The notes: a model not told the origin generated them from the letters alone. A stretch of DNA of 64,000 nt from Argentina anserina (GCF_933775445.1 NC_065875.1:11359001-11423000); one strand, 5' to 3'. Shown: positions 36,001 through 47,699, counted from the first letter of the stretch. Numbers and translations are program-made.

Positions 36001-36663
36001 TCCAGCCATGCCTTTCCGGTCCTTCGCTATGTTCCGAAGTCTAGACGAAGGGAGGGGGAGTCTCCATTTGTGGGGACAAAGTCACAAGAGTGTTCACGAA
36101 AATTACAAAATGATGATGTGAAGTTGTTGAGGGAGGAATCGACATTGCCATTGATAAAGGTGAGCAACCGAAATCCTACAAAGCAGCCACTGAAGGGGTT
36201 TGTCAAACCAATTCAAGGTAAAACGGAACATGGATTGCTGCCCGAGAAAAGAACAAGTGAAGGGTTCGATCCAAACGCATACAATCTGTTAGAAAAGGCC
36301 GGATACGACTTTGGTTCATCAACCAAAAAGGATGATCAAGCTGCAGCAAATATGGCGCATGAGCTCGATGAGCCACAAAAGAAGTTAAGGGAGCAAGGGG
36401 CAACATTTGATTCTTCTAAAGCTGGTCTTAGTTTCGCTTCGAGCAAGCCAATCAGAATTTCAGGAAGAAGAAGGGTGGAGCGAGCCAATGTGCAACATAT
36501 CAGTGTAGAGGTAGTTGAAGAGAAGAGAAAAGAGGTTCAGTCAACCCCTCGTATTTCGTCGTTCGATCGCATTCGTCCAGATCCCCGAAGAGGAACATCA
36601 GAACATATTGAAGGATCACCACAAGGGTATCCGTTTTTGCCGTGTAAACATAGCAGCAAGTAG
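33052..36663 (+). pseudogene. gag and aspartic protease of the Tat-like element, with in-frame stops
   Basis: Gag forms the particle and the protease matures it. One frame runs from the ATG at 33052 (MVSKNNQAV) to 36663, broken by stops at 34162, 34300 and 34543. Two of these fit one-base changes of Trp and Arg codons. The capsid core is at about 33860-34160 (FQQFKGKGNLKQHVTHFVET, WYTDLVSEFVDSW, EFLNRF). A CKYHHLVSHPIEKC metal-binding-like motif starts at about 34672. The protease active site LIDGGSAVNIMP is at about 35464-35499, with Gly where many relatives have Asp or Thr, followed by the LLLGRPW flap-end motif (about 35683). The start was chosen because the frame upstream lies in LTR and primer-site sequence. 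Confidence 0.88.
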
Positions 36664-38222
36664 AGGTTCATTCTTCAATCGCATCGGTAGTACAACCACT
36701 CGGCTTTCTGTATTCAAAAGGATGTCAAGTTCAGACAAAAATATGAGAGAGTCAAACATCATTCCGCGAAAGCCTGCATTGGAAAGGATCCAAGCACCTA
36801 AGGAACGACAAATATGCATGAGGAAAACGACTTGTAGTCGAGCGGAGAGCAAAGAAATCCGAAGTCTTATCCCGTCACGCATGAAGAGACATTGCGTGTT
36901 GGAATCAACTCAAAGTGAAGCAACATACCATCATATTCACTGACCAAAAAGGAGATAGCGACCTCGGTAATGGTGATGAGGACGACATTGTCCAAACCTC
37001 TTATCATATCATGGTGGCAGAAGCAGATGCCGTAGAGGAAGACGATCATGAAGATTTTGAAATTGAAGTAGACGAAGCTTCTCCAGAACTTGAAGATGGG
37101 GGGCAAGCCACTATGGACGAACTTAAGGAGATTAACTTGGGAACAGAAGAAGACCCAAGACCTATTTTCGTGAGTGCGTCTTTAAGTTCTGAAGAAGAAA
37201 AAGAATATCTTGATCTGTTGCTCGAGTATAAAGATGTCTTCGCTTGGACGTACAAGGAAATGCCCGGCCTGGATCCAAAGGTAGTAGTTCATCGACTTGC
37301 TGTCAAACCGGAGGCTCGGCCAACTAAACAAACACAAAGACACTTTCGAACAGACCTTCTTCCTCAAATCGAAGCAGAAGTTGATAAGTTGATTGTCGTA
37401 GGCTTCATTAGACAGGTTCAATATCCCAAGTGGATCGCAAACATTGTTCCTGTCAAGAAGAAGAACGGACACATCCGCATTTGTGTAGACTTTCATGACT
37501 TAAATGAGGCATGTCCAAAAGATGATTTCCCTCTACCAATCTTAGAGCTCATGGTGGATGCGACAACCGGGCATGAGCCTTTGTCATTCATGGACGGATC
37601 ATCAGGTTACAATCAGATAAGGATGGCCTTGGAGGATGAGGAACTCATTGCATTTCGAACTCCCTAAGGAATTTATTGTTATTAGGTCATGCCATTCGGG
37701 TTTAAAAATGCCGGTGCAACGTACCAACGCGCTATGCAGAAAAGTTTCGGTGACATGCTGCACAAGTATGTAGAATGCTATGTTGATGATTTGGTTGTCA
37801 AAAAAAAGAGAAGAAGTGATCACCTGCAAGATCTACGAAGAGTGTTTGACAGGTTACGTAAATACTAGTTAAAAATGAATCTTTTGGAGTGTGCCTTCGG
37901 CGTCAGTTCTGGAAAGTTTCTTGGATTCATCGTGAAGCACCGAGGCTTCGAGGTAGACCAATCCAAAATTAAGGCCATCCAGGAAATGCCAGAGCCAAGA
38001 AATTTGCGCGAATTGAAAAGCCTCCAAGGACAACTTGCCTTCATCAGACGGTTCATATCGAACTTGGCGGGCCGTTGCCAACCATTCAATCGACTCATGA
38101 AGAAAGATGTTCCATTTGTATGGGATGAAGCTTGTCGCAATGCCTTTGAGAGCATAAAGAAATACCTGGAGAATCATGCGGTGTTGGGTGCACCTATCGC
38201 CGGGAAACCTCTTATCCTTTAA
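36664..38222 (+). pseudogene. Reverse transcriptase of the Tat-like element
   Basis: This domain copies element RNA into DNA. A linker in another frame (ASRGSFFNRIG.., 36515-36943) precedes it, so the polyprotein is frameshifted twice near 36.5-36.9 kb. The RT frame starts near 36915. Motifs are WIANIVPVKKKNGHIRICVD (37432 on), DFPLPILELMVD, FMDGSSGYNQIRM, VMPFGFKNAGATYQRAM and the catalytic YVDD at 37779-37790. The connection region reads FLGFIVKHRGFEVD and LRELKSLQGQLAFIRRFIS. Stops at 37665, 37686 and 37866 interrupt an otherwise single frame. Confidence 0.9.
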
Positions 38223-39213
38223 TCACGGCTCAAGAGAGATCACTTGGGGCCCTTCTTGCCCAAGAAAATGAAGCAAAAAAGGAGAAAGCCTTGTACTACT
38301 TGAGTCGGACCCTCACCGGACCTGAGCTAAATTATCCGCCGATAGAAAAGATGTGTCTTGCACTCGTCTTCGCCATTCAAAAGTTGAGACATTACATGCA
38401 AGCTTACACAATGCACTTGGTGGCGCGAGCCGTCCCACTTAAGTTCATATTATCTAAACCAGTTCTAACTGGACGCATGGCTAAGTGGGCATTACTATTG
38501 AACCAATACGACATCGTATATGTGCCCGCGAAAGCAGTGAAATGACAAGCGTTAGCCAACTTCCTAGCAGACCACCCTATTCCAACGGATTGAGAAATCT
38601 CAGATGAATTCCCAGACGAGGAAGTCTTTCTTGCAGAGGTCCTCCCTACTTGGAAGATGTTTTTCGTTGGCTCATCTAGGGCAGACGGGGCAGGGGCTGG
38701 TATTATCTTTGTCTCTAAAAAAAACAGATATTGCCTTATTCTTTCACTCTTGGGAAACTGTGCTCCAACAATGTCGCAGAGTACCAGGCGTTGATCATGG
38801 GATTGCAAACAACGTTAGAAATTGAAATCCAAAGTCTCGAAGTGTATGGAGACTCGAAGTTGGTGATTGATCAACTGCTCACTAATTACGAGGTCAAAAA
38901 GGAAGATTTGGTACCTTATTTCCAACTCGCCACACAACTCTTGAAGGGCTTCGATAAAGTTACACTCATACATGTGCCACGGAAAGAAAATCAAATGGCA
39001 GACGCATTGACAAACTTGGCGGCGACCTTGGCATTGTCTGGAGATGAAATTTTAGACATCCTAATTTGCCAAAGGTGGGTCATGACAAGAAAGCCTTCAC
39101 TCCAGTGTGCCAGTTCTCATGTAGTGTCAGTTTACACCATTGATGTTGAAGATTGGAGGTATCCTTTTATCGACTATCTTGAGCACAACAAGCTTCCCGA
39201 AGATTCGAAGTAA
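38223..39213 (+). pseudogene. Two consecutive RNase H domains of the Tat-like element
   Basis: The first domain (38230-38590, mostly open at 38291-38545) has ALYYLSRTLTGPELNYPPIE, KLRHYMQAY and MAKWALLLNQYDI. The second (about 38655-39045) has WKMFFVGSSRADGAGAGI, NNVAEYQALIMGL, LEVYGDSKLVIDQL and VPRKENQMADALTNLA, a different RNase H lineage placed after the first. This duplication is the mark of the Tat branch. A frameshift at about 38720 and stops at 38543 and 38592 break the frame. These domains remove the RNA strand during reverse transcription. Confidence 0.87.
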
Positions 39214-40401
39214 AGGTGGAGCATCAAGCGGCGAGCACCGCGCTTCCTCTACTACAAAGAAACTTTATATCGGAGGTCATTTGACGGAGTACTTCTTCGA
39301 TGCTTGGGAAAAGCTGAAGCGGTCAAAGCCATGGAAGAGGTTCATTCTGGAATATGTGGAGCACATCAGTCAAAACCAAAGTTACATTTTTAAGTAAGAC
39401 GACTAGAGTATTATTGGCCCACCATGGTCAAGGATTGTATGAAGTGTGCACAGAAATACCAAGCTTGTCAGTTTCATGCCAACTTCATTCATCAGCCACT
39501 TGAGCCGTTGCATCCGACAATTGCTTTGCACCCATTCGATGTTTGGGGAATGGATGCAATCGGACCCATCACTCCGAAATCATCGGCTGGTCATATGTAC
39601 ATTCTGGCAGCCACGGATTCCTTCTCAAAATGGGCAGAGGAGATACTGCTGAAAGAAATAAAGAAATAAAATGTTGTGGACTTCATTACGGGAAGCATTA
39701 TACAACGCTATGGTATACCACGGTGCATCATCACAGACAACGCCAAGTACTTCTCGAATACCACAACAGAAAAGTTAAGCAAAAAATTCCACTTCAAGCT
39801 TCACTTCTCTTCAATGTACAATGCTCCGGCAAATGGTTTGGCAGAAGCATTCAACAAAACGCTTTGTAACATTCTGCAGAAAACTGTCAGCAAGAAGCAG
39901 AGGGATTGTCATGAGAAATTGGGCGAAGCTCTATGGGCTTATAGAACGACGTATCGGACGGCCACAAATGCTACACCTTATTCTCACGTCTATGGTGTCG
40001 AACCAGTGTTACCATTAGAGAAAGAAATCCCGTCATTGAGAATCGCTTTGCAAGAAGGTCTCACAAATGAAGAAAATGTCAGGTTGCGCCTGCAAGTGTT
40101 AGAAGCTTTGGACGAGAAGAGGCTTGATGCATAACAACACTTGGAATTCTACCAAGCTCGGATGTCACACCCCTTCAACAAAGGTGTTCGACCACGGTCT
40201 TTTCAAGTTGATGATTTAGTTCTTGCTGTTCGAAGACCCATCATTATGACGCACAAGTCTGGCTCCAAATTCAAGTCAAAGTGGGATGGTCCTTACATCG
40301 TCAGAGAAGTATACACTAATGGAGCTTACAAAATTGTGGCGGAAGACGGTTTGAGGCTCGGTCTCATTAACGGCAACTTCTTGAAGAAGTACCATGCTTG
40401 A
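39214..40401 (+). pseudogene. Integrase of the Tat-like element
   Basis: Integrase inserts the cDNA into the chromosome. The zinc-binding HHCC end is readable (VHSGICGAHQ.., then CMKCAQKYQAC at 39433). The catalytic core has GMDAIGPI (first Asp, about 39547), CIITDNAKYF (second Asp, about 39724) and NGLAEAFNK (Glu, about 39833), then LWAYRTTYRTATNATPY. The C-terminal part ends FKSKWDGPYIVREV and LNGNFLKKYHA-like sequence, finishing at 40401. Stops at 39667 and 40132 and frameshifts near 39200-39400 inactivate it. Confidence 0.9.
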
Positions 40402-40411
40402 AAACATCAAA

Positions 40412-40575
40412 GCATGCTCCAAGTCTGCATGAGCTGAAATTGCGCAAGACACAAAACAAAACAAAAAAAATGCTCCAAGTCTGCACGAGCCTAAACTGCA
40501 TAAGACAAGAAAAACAAAAATAAAAAAAATGCTCCACGCCTGCATGAGCTTAAACTGCACAAGGCACACACAAAG
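40412..40575 (+). repeat. Three ~60-bp tandem repeats after integrase
   Basis: The motif TGCTCCAAGTCTGCATGAGC, followed by AAACTGCACAAGACA and an A-rich tail, occurs three times (starts about 40413, 40470 and 40529). It separates the polyprotein from the convergent PMD gene. Confidence 0.85.
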
Positions 40576-40799
40576 AAAACCATTGAACTATGTGATGACT
40601 TGATTCTTTCTTTAGAAGGATACGTAGGCAGCTTGAGAATAGCAATCTTAAGTTCAGTCACATCAAAATAAAAATAAGGGTTTGTCTGCCAATCATAAAG
40701 CAAATTCTTATTTCATTGATAGTAAGTTGAATTCCAAAATCAATTGATTACAAGATGATTGAAAAAAAGAGATGAGCAAGTCCTGATCATTCAAGTCAG

Positions 40800-43700
40800 C
40801 TATCACATCCAGGTCAAACCCTTGAAGCTGCTACGATGTTCTTCAAAATTGGCTCGCAACTTCTTTGCGTCTTCAATCTCTGTTGCCGTCAGTTCTGGAA
40901 TCTCTCAAATTTGGCACTTCTTCTGTTCTAGATCAGCAAGTCTTGCATCATGAAGAAACAAGTCCGCATCCAGCGAGTCCAACGTTTGCTCTAGCTTCTG
41001 TTGTTCTTTCTTCAAGTTCTCAAGGGACTCAAGTGTAGACTTACGCTGATCAAAACTTTTTTGTTGAATTTCTTGGGCTGTCGTGATTTCAGACTCTGTC
41101 TCTGCCAATTTTTAGGCGCTGGTGCCCATGGCGCATTTGTGAGCGCATGCAAGCCTTGCAGAGTCATATAGGGTAGCGCTTGTCATCAACTGCTCCAATC
41201 TTTTTTTTATTGTTGATGGGTCAACTTCATATTTGCTAAGTTCATTCGTCAACATATCAAGCTCATTCCTCCCAACAATAATCATCTTCAGAGAATACGT
41301 CGCTATCACGCCTTTTATCTTTGCACAAACTTCCGTAGCTGCTCACATGCGGATATCGCGGAGCCATTGACTTGTATCCACTACCTCAATATCGCACACA
41401 GAAGCTTCAGGAAATATTGCTTTTTCTGAAGGCTTTGTACTTCCCGTTGCCATGGACAAATCTGTGTATATGAGGGTGAAAATGAGCATAAATTATTTAA
41501 GAAATACGGAAAATAATGTATAAATGAAGTCGCGTATACCTCTCTGGTCAACTGGCTGTGGTTCACTCTCCTTCCGACGTATGTCCTTTTCTGGGAAAAT
41601 GTTAGCTACACACTCCTCAAAAGGAAATTGAACGCCGTCACCTGCACACACTTCATCAAAATAACCGATATCTTCAAGCTGGGAGGAACAAAACTGGATC
41701 AAGTTGGCAATAAGTGAACTGTTGAATATGATACATAGCTAAAAAGGATGAGCACAAAAGCAAATACAGCAAAAAATGGTTTAAGTGAATACCTCAACAT
41801 GCGCAGGCACGAGTTTTAAAGGACCATGAACGTCCCCAAGAAAATTTCCGCCAAGATCAAAGTCGGCATTGGGATTGAAGTAAATAGGTCCAAGACCAGC
41901 ATCATCCCTCTTTTGATGTTTGAAGTGCACGTCACTATGAGTACTACGCTGCTTCTACTACGTATCTTGGATGTAGCAACCTTCTCATTCGACTTGGGGT
42001 GGAAATCTGCTGAATCTCCGATTCCTTCCAAAGCTGGAGTAGGTGGAATCTAATAGTTGTCAACCGGGGGCAAAGCTTCGGCGGAGACCAAAATTTGGAG
42101 AGGAGTTGTCGCACGGTCGCCTCCTTTAGCTTTCAGAGGCTCTTGTTGTGGCAAATTTACAGTGGTTATCTTCATATGCCTCTTCAACGCAGGGTGATGA
42201 ACTTTGGACCACCATTCGTTGTAGTTCTGAGTAACCATAAACTTGGTGATGTCACTTTTCATAGGCAAAATTACCTCACCTTTTGTGCCAAGCTTTGTCA
42301 AACTATCCCAAACCGAGTACGTCCGACCCAAAGGTATGGGTCGACTATCTCTTTGAGAACCTCCGGGAACACCCTGAACATATCCGAATTGTCGGCTGAA
42401 TCGCTGAGGGTTATATGGTTCGACTACTCACCAACTATATTGCCGTAGAGACACAAATCCAGAGCGAAGGCTAATGAGATAGGCGGAATCTGCAGGAAGG
42501 GCTCCGTGGGTGTCAACGATCAGTTTGCGCACACTTGGAACTTTGGCAAATCGTTTCATCCGAACATTATCACAAGTTGTGAACAAGGCACGGGCATGTC
42601 CTTCCTCGAAATTCCTTGCTGACAATTTCCCTGAAATATGAACCATTAAAGGCCTGAAGCTTTCTAGATGTCGAGAGAAGAAATGAGTGCCAAAATACTC
42701 GCCCAACCACCCGTACAAGTAATGAAAAGGAAGTGCAGCTGGACAGTTTCCTGGATCACTCGAGACGGATATGGCATTTAAACCCTGATATATATTCGCC
42801 AACACGGGAATCGCCAGAAAGTAGTGCTGACCTCAGGCCATCCTGTGGGCGATCTTAAAAACTCCCGGATGAATAAAACCTGGATCATTCTTCGGGAATA
42901 CGAATAAACAAAGCCAGCACACATAAAAGGCAGAGAGGTAAACAGATTCCATGTTTGCTTCTTCTACGCCTAAATCCTCGAATGGTGAAAGATCTTCCGG
43001 AGTTCGCTGGCGAATCCCCGGAATGGCGCCCGATGGATCGTGAGTATTAGTGGGCGCATCCCTCTTATTCCGCGTACTCTTGGTAATAGCCTCTTTTATC
43101 TCATCTGGCCTTTGTACCAATACCGTATCCATGTAGCTATCTTCACGTTGCCACGATCTCTCTTGCACAATCTATGGTAAGCAAGAAACAAATAACGACA
43201 GCTTTTGGGGATAAGAAGCTCCCCTTCTTTACTCTTTGCAGAAAACTCGGAAATGGGTGGAACAACTTCGTCATAAAACCTTCCAATGATAGGCAAGCCT
43301 CCAATATGCTCAAGGTCCAAAAGGGATATAGACATCTCACCTTGCGATGTGTGCAGAGTGTTTGTAGCAGGGCACCAATACTCACAAAAGGCTCGCACAA
43401 CGGGAGCAAAACGATTATAGCTGAATAATGACGCGAACACTGCTCGATAGAGGCCCGTCTTCTTGATATGGTCTTTGTTTCGGCTTAAAACGTCTTTTAC
43501 CCACTCCCAATAGCACTCTGTGTAGGTAAAACCGCCGGTAGTTCGAAACGCACCCCATCGCGCAAAGTTGTCGGATATAGAGTCGTTGAGAAGCTTGAAT
43601 GACATCGCGGGAGCATTTTCGTCACAGTGTGCAGACTTCAGCATCAAAATGTCTGAACTTAAATCCTCATTGCCTGACTTAGACGGTCGAAAGCTGGCTA

Positions 43701-43884
43701 CTTGACGGTTCACTGCATGAGTCCACTGCGAGACGGGAGTGGAGCTGCCATAAAATGGAGTTTTAAAAGCAAATGGCCCAGTAAGAGAGGGATATACAAT
43801 CAAGGTGGTGCCATCATGTTGCGCATCTGCAACATCCTTAAGGATAGTAATCGTCCCGTCCTTGAAACTTTTGAAAACCGCCAT
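40800..43884 (-). pseudogene. Antisense plant-mobile-domain (PMD, aminotransferase-like) gene carried by the Tat-like element
   Basis: It reads opposite to gag-pol from an ATG at 43884-43882. Residues to 43096 hold the PMD core (TYTECYWEWVKDVL, FASLFSYNRFAPVVRAFCEY, NTLHTSQGEMSISLLDLEHI, GGLPIIGRFYDE). A one-base frameshift near 43110 moves to the frame 43096-42428 (EANMESVYLSAFYVCWLCLF, PVLANIYQGLNAIS, PFHYLYGWLGEYF) with one stop at 42832. More segments follow at 42331-42050, about 41681-41538 with good splice signals (TCCCAG/CTTGAAG and GAGAG/GTATAC), 41309-41112 and 41108-40905. The last is a predicted coiled coil (STLESLENLKKEQQKLEQ). PMD proteins such as MAIN/MAIL1 are nuclear plant proteins. 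PMDs are also known in Ty3 and MULE elements. The function in this element is unknown. Confidence 0.82.
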
Positions 43885-44110
43885 ACTGAATGTGATGCTT
43901 AAAGCCTAAAACGCTTTTATTAACTGCTGTCAAGTCTATGAATTGAGAACAGTCAAGTGATTAGGTCTTTTACGTTCTTCAAATGCTGAAACCCGCCATG
44001 CTGAATGTGATGCGTAAAGCCTAAAACGCTTTTATTGAGTGTTGTCAAATCTATGAATTGAGAGCAGTCAAGAGATTAGGTCGTTTACGTTCTTCAAATC
44101 CGTTAGAAAT
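43881..44110. repeat. 115-bp direct duplication over the PMD start region
   Basis: Two copies begin CCATACTGAATGTGATGC (43881) and CCATGCTGAATGTGATGC (43996), both with CCTAAAACGCTTTTATT and CTATGAATTGAGA. The first includes the PMD ATG. The second supplies a further upstream ATG on the minus strand that opens only a six-codon frame. The unit is thus leader plus start codon. Confidence 0.85.
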
Positions 44111-44304
44111 CAACGCGTTTCGAAAGATGTCGAATGGTTAGATTGACCGCGGTACTCGAATTGTTGTCAAAATCCTACAAAAAGAAAAAAGAGGTCAAAT
44201 TAAAAAAAAAATCGGATTAAAAAAAAATTCGGATTCAAAAAATTCGGATTAAAAAAAAAAGGAGATCAAAGTCAAACAAAAAGGCCAAGGTCAAAAATAA
44301 AAGT

Positions 44305-44398
44305 TCACACCTTAAGCCTGCGGGCAAGCCCGCACAGGATCATACCAACCGGGGTCACACCTTAAGCCTGTGGGCATGTCCGCACAGGATCATATTAA
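44305..44398. repeat. 50-bp direct duplication
   Basis: TCACACCTTAAGCCTG followed by a GGGCAxGxCCGCACAGGATCAT block occurs at 44305 and 44355. The GCGGGCAAGCCCGC core of the first copy is a near-perfect hairpin. Confidence 0.85.
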
Positions 44399-44439
44399 CG
44401 AAAACAAAAAGTATTCTACCCGAGAAGAACCCAGAAATT

Positions 44440-44700
44440 TGCAGAAACTCTTGACCTCTTTCAATCTGATCTCCGGCTTGCCCTTACACCTCCGGCCGGT
44501 GCACCACCTGCATCACCACCAGCTCGCCGTCGTCGTCCTCCCTCCGGCCTTGGACGGCTTCGCCGCCGCAGGAAACAAGAGAAATAAGGGGGGACAGTTG
44601 GCTCTTTCTGGCGTCTCCCACCGCTTCTCCGGCCACCGTTTGGATCAACTCCGGTACTTTTCTTCTTCTTCTCTTTGTGCTAAACAAGTCTATGTAATTA
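44440..44700. other. GC-rich block in the element's 3' region
   Basis: This 260-bp stretch is clearly richer in C and G than the DNA on both sides. It has open frames on both strands (for example 44687-44484 minus, starting MFSTKRRRRKVPEL) but no recognised motif. It may be the upstream leader of the PMD gene or a piece captured from a host gene. The sequence does not decide between these. Confidence 0.4.
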
Positions 44701-45117
44701 GTTCTTGGATTAGATGAAGATTTGAGGATTTTGGATTTTGGAAATTCTTGAAACCGTGTTATTCTTCATGCTTCGATGGAAAAGGCTGCTTCTGCTTGAT
44801 TCCATTATTCTTGATACCTGTTGTGAAGTCTTGTTGTTAGCTTTCTGGATTGAATGGATCAAAATTCAAAATTTCTGCATATTGATTGTTGAAATGTATG
44901 AATTTTACCGAGAAGCTACGGGCAAAAAAAAAAGGGAAACATAAAACTACCTTGCATCCATGGCATTCTGTTTCTGGAGTGCCAGAACGGAAGAACTCCA
45001 AGTTGAAGAGGAAGACGAAAATTGAACAGCTTATATTGAATTAGAAGATCACGGGTGGTTAAATAGAACTTCATGAGAGAATGCAAAAGCATGCTCAAGC
45101 AGACAAGCATGCAGCTC

Positions 45118-45225
45118 ATTAATGCAGGCAGAAGAAAAAATAGCCAACACTGCTGAGCAATCAATGCAGTCATTAATCCAGGCAGAAGAAAAAAAAAAGC
45201 CAACACTGCTGAGCAATAAATGCTA
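45118..45225. repeat. Two ~54-bp tandem repeats
   Basis: ATTAATGCAGGCAGAAGAAA and ATTAATCCAGGCAGAAGAAA each lead into AGCCAACACTGCTGAGCAAT. They lie between the PMD leader region and the 3' LTR. Confidence 0.85.
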
Positions 45226-45482
45226 GATATGAATTGTCAATGATCATCAATAAATGCTCAAACCAGGCCAAATCAACACCAAATGAAATAAATCGACGGG
45301 AAAATCAGTAATTTCCCTTTATGACGAACTAAATCTCGGAAGTCATAAGGAACATTACTACAAAATTTGCAGAGTCCCGGAAGCTAGCTCCACAAATTCT
45401 CCAAATTAAAGTACATACTTCAAGCTGCGCTTTTGGCACGTGACGACGACATGTATGCAGCACGACTTGAAGTGGGGGCATT

Positions 45483-46393
45483 TGTAGACACAAGAAATTT
45501 AATGAAGTAAATCACTTTTAATAAATGATTAAATCGACCAAGAACCCGACAAAATTGCACACGTGGCCCAAAAGTCAACAAAGTCAGTACGGACCCGAAT
45601 AAAATTCGCGTCAGCACATAAACGCATGATCGTATTCAAAGCTACGTGATTCCGACTTTAATTGGAAATTAAATGTCATTGACGATCGAAATGGTAATCG
45701 GGCATTTAATTAAATTAATAAATTTCTTTACAGCTATAATTAAATTAATTATTTGAATCTTGATTATTTAAATTAATCAGAAAATACATATTGATTTAAT
45801 TATACAAATAAAGAAATATTATTATTTTTAGTATCATTAAAATATTCTATAAATATAATATTCTTGACACTATAAATACCCTTTTCAACATAAAGAGAGG
45901 GGGAGATTTTTACATTGGAGAAGAAGAGAGCAATATCATTCTCGAGAAATCCCGAAGTCTCTCAAATCCACGAAGAATCATCAAGCTACCAAATCGCTCG
46001 TTCTTCATCAAATCCAAATCCAAACCCAAGTCCACGAAGAATCATCAAACGGCCAAATCGCTCATTCTTCATTAAATCCAAATCCAAACTCAATTCCACG
46101 AAGAATCATCAAGCGGCCAAATCGCTCGTTCTTCATCAAATCCAAATCCAAACTCAAGTCTACGAAGAATCATCAAGCGGCCAAATCGCTCGTTATTCAT
46201 CAAATCCAAATCCAAATCCAAATCAAACTCAAATTCTCAAGATCAAGTGCACGTCACCCTTGAGCCAAGTCATATACGGAGATAGAATCAGAAGAGTTCA
46301 CAAAGATTGTAACCCGCGCTTGATATTCAATAAATCGCATTTTATTTGTACACGTGTCTGCATTCTTATTTGTTTTCAAATTCTCGTTCTACA
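45483..46393 (+). repeat. 3' LTR of the Tat-like element
   Basis: This LTR is 911 bp, directly preceded by the purine tract GAAGTGGGGGCATT (45469-45482). The TATA box CTATAAATACCC is at about 45870. Four copies of the 64-bp TCCACGAAGAATCATCAAGC repeat occupy about 45967-46225, one more than in the 5' LTR. This explains most of the 71-bp length difference. Confidence 0.94.
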
Positions 46394-46398
46394 GGCAT

Positions 46399-47509
46399 AC
46401 AATTCACAAAAGCTTAAGATGAGAAATTACATCGTTTAAATAAAATGAGTAATAGATGAAATACCTCCACATCCAGAACTTTATCAAGTTCCCAACAGAA
46501 GACTTGGGCTACAGAGAGCCCAAAATAACATATTGGGTCAAGATTCCAGGATGTAGAGATGGTGAAAACTTTTTGCCAATTAGGGATGAAAATTGAAAAC
46601 CCCCTTTTAAACTAAACCCATTCTATATTTCTCTATAGATTTAGACCCAATTCAAATATATAATTAGCATTTTTTATTATTATTTTTATTCATTTTTTCT
46701 GTCTTTACCTTTTTTCCTTTAGATTGTTTTTTTTTTCAATCTCAGCATAAATTTGAATTTCAAATGCTAAACTAAAATTTAGCTAAAACTAAATGCATAA
46801 TAATCAATTCCATTCTTACTTTCTTAATTTTCTACCTTGTCTGTATATATATGCTCTTTATAGAAGTATTCCATTTTTATAGTTTTTTATTCCCTATTGT
46901 ATAGTTATTTTTTGACATATAAAATTTTAGATTTTATATATAGTGGAAAGTCTCGTTTCATTAGAATCATGAGAATGAACATTTTACTTGCTTTGAAGAA
47001 AGGGAAGCATACAAGCATAGCTGAGTTTTCTTGCATGTGTCTCACTCAACGGATTAATTGATGAATAACTAGTCTGAAGAAAACGCAAGGGTTGTAGAAG
47101 GGGAAGAAATGAGACAAAGAGTTTTATTTTTACAAATTGGATGCATTTTCACTCTTAAACTCACATTTGGTGTCTCTCTACACGCACGAATGATATCTAT
47201 TTGTAAGGTACATAGTGTTCTTGTATTTTGACTAACTTTTCTCTTCTTTTTAGGTATATATTATGATCGAGAGAACTTTTTTACTCATAGCTATTTACAT
47301 TTCTAATCTACCTATTAAGTAGGACTTGAATCATATAACCTTGGACTTCAAACTAAAACATAGGTATAATATAGAGAGACCCCTAACGAAAAAGGTATAA
47401 TCTAAATTGGAGTATAATATAGAGATATTAATGAAAAGAAACAAAAAATAAATTTCCTATATAGTAGGTGAGTTTCAAAAACTCAAGTACTAGTCTACAA
47501 AACATACCC
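46399..47509. other. AT-rich spacer
   Basis: Between the Tat-like and copia elements I see only AT-rich DNA with no recognised gene or repeat. Confidence 0.5.
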
Positions 47510-47699
47510 TGTTACAGAAGAATGTAATACGCATCGAATAGGGAGAAACATCATCTTTATTCATTGATACGTGAGGCTTTTATATAAGTATTATATTGAG
47601 TATCCTCGATTCAGAGATTATATATCCTTCATTATCTAGACTAACTATACTAATTAGGACAAGATACACCGAAAGATTATAGAGAGTAATTCTCCTACA
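47510..47699 (-). repeat. 3' LTR of the copia element
   Basis: This 190-bp LTR is on the left because the element is reversed. It has TG..CA ends in element sense (starts at 47699, ends at 47510). Confidence 0.78.

Larger units (their letters stand above)
32138..46393 (+). mobile_element. Ty3/gypsy LTR retrotransposon, Tat-like clade, with antisense PMD gene
   Basis: It is bounded by a perfect 5-bp target duplication GGCAT (32133-32137 and 46394-46398). The LTRs are 32138-32977 and 45483-46393, both TGTAGACACAAG..CGTTCTACA. In order it contains a primer site, gag, protease, RT, RNase H, a second RNase H, integrase, tandem repeats, an opposite-strand plant-mobile-domain gene, more repeats and a purine tract. 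The second RNase H domain and the long 3' region point to the Tat/Ogre/Retand branch. In the first 165 bp the two LTRs differ at about 7 sites by eye, so the insertion is not recent. The polyprotein has several stops and frameshifts, so this copy cannot act alone. Confidence 0.93.
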
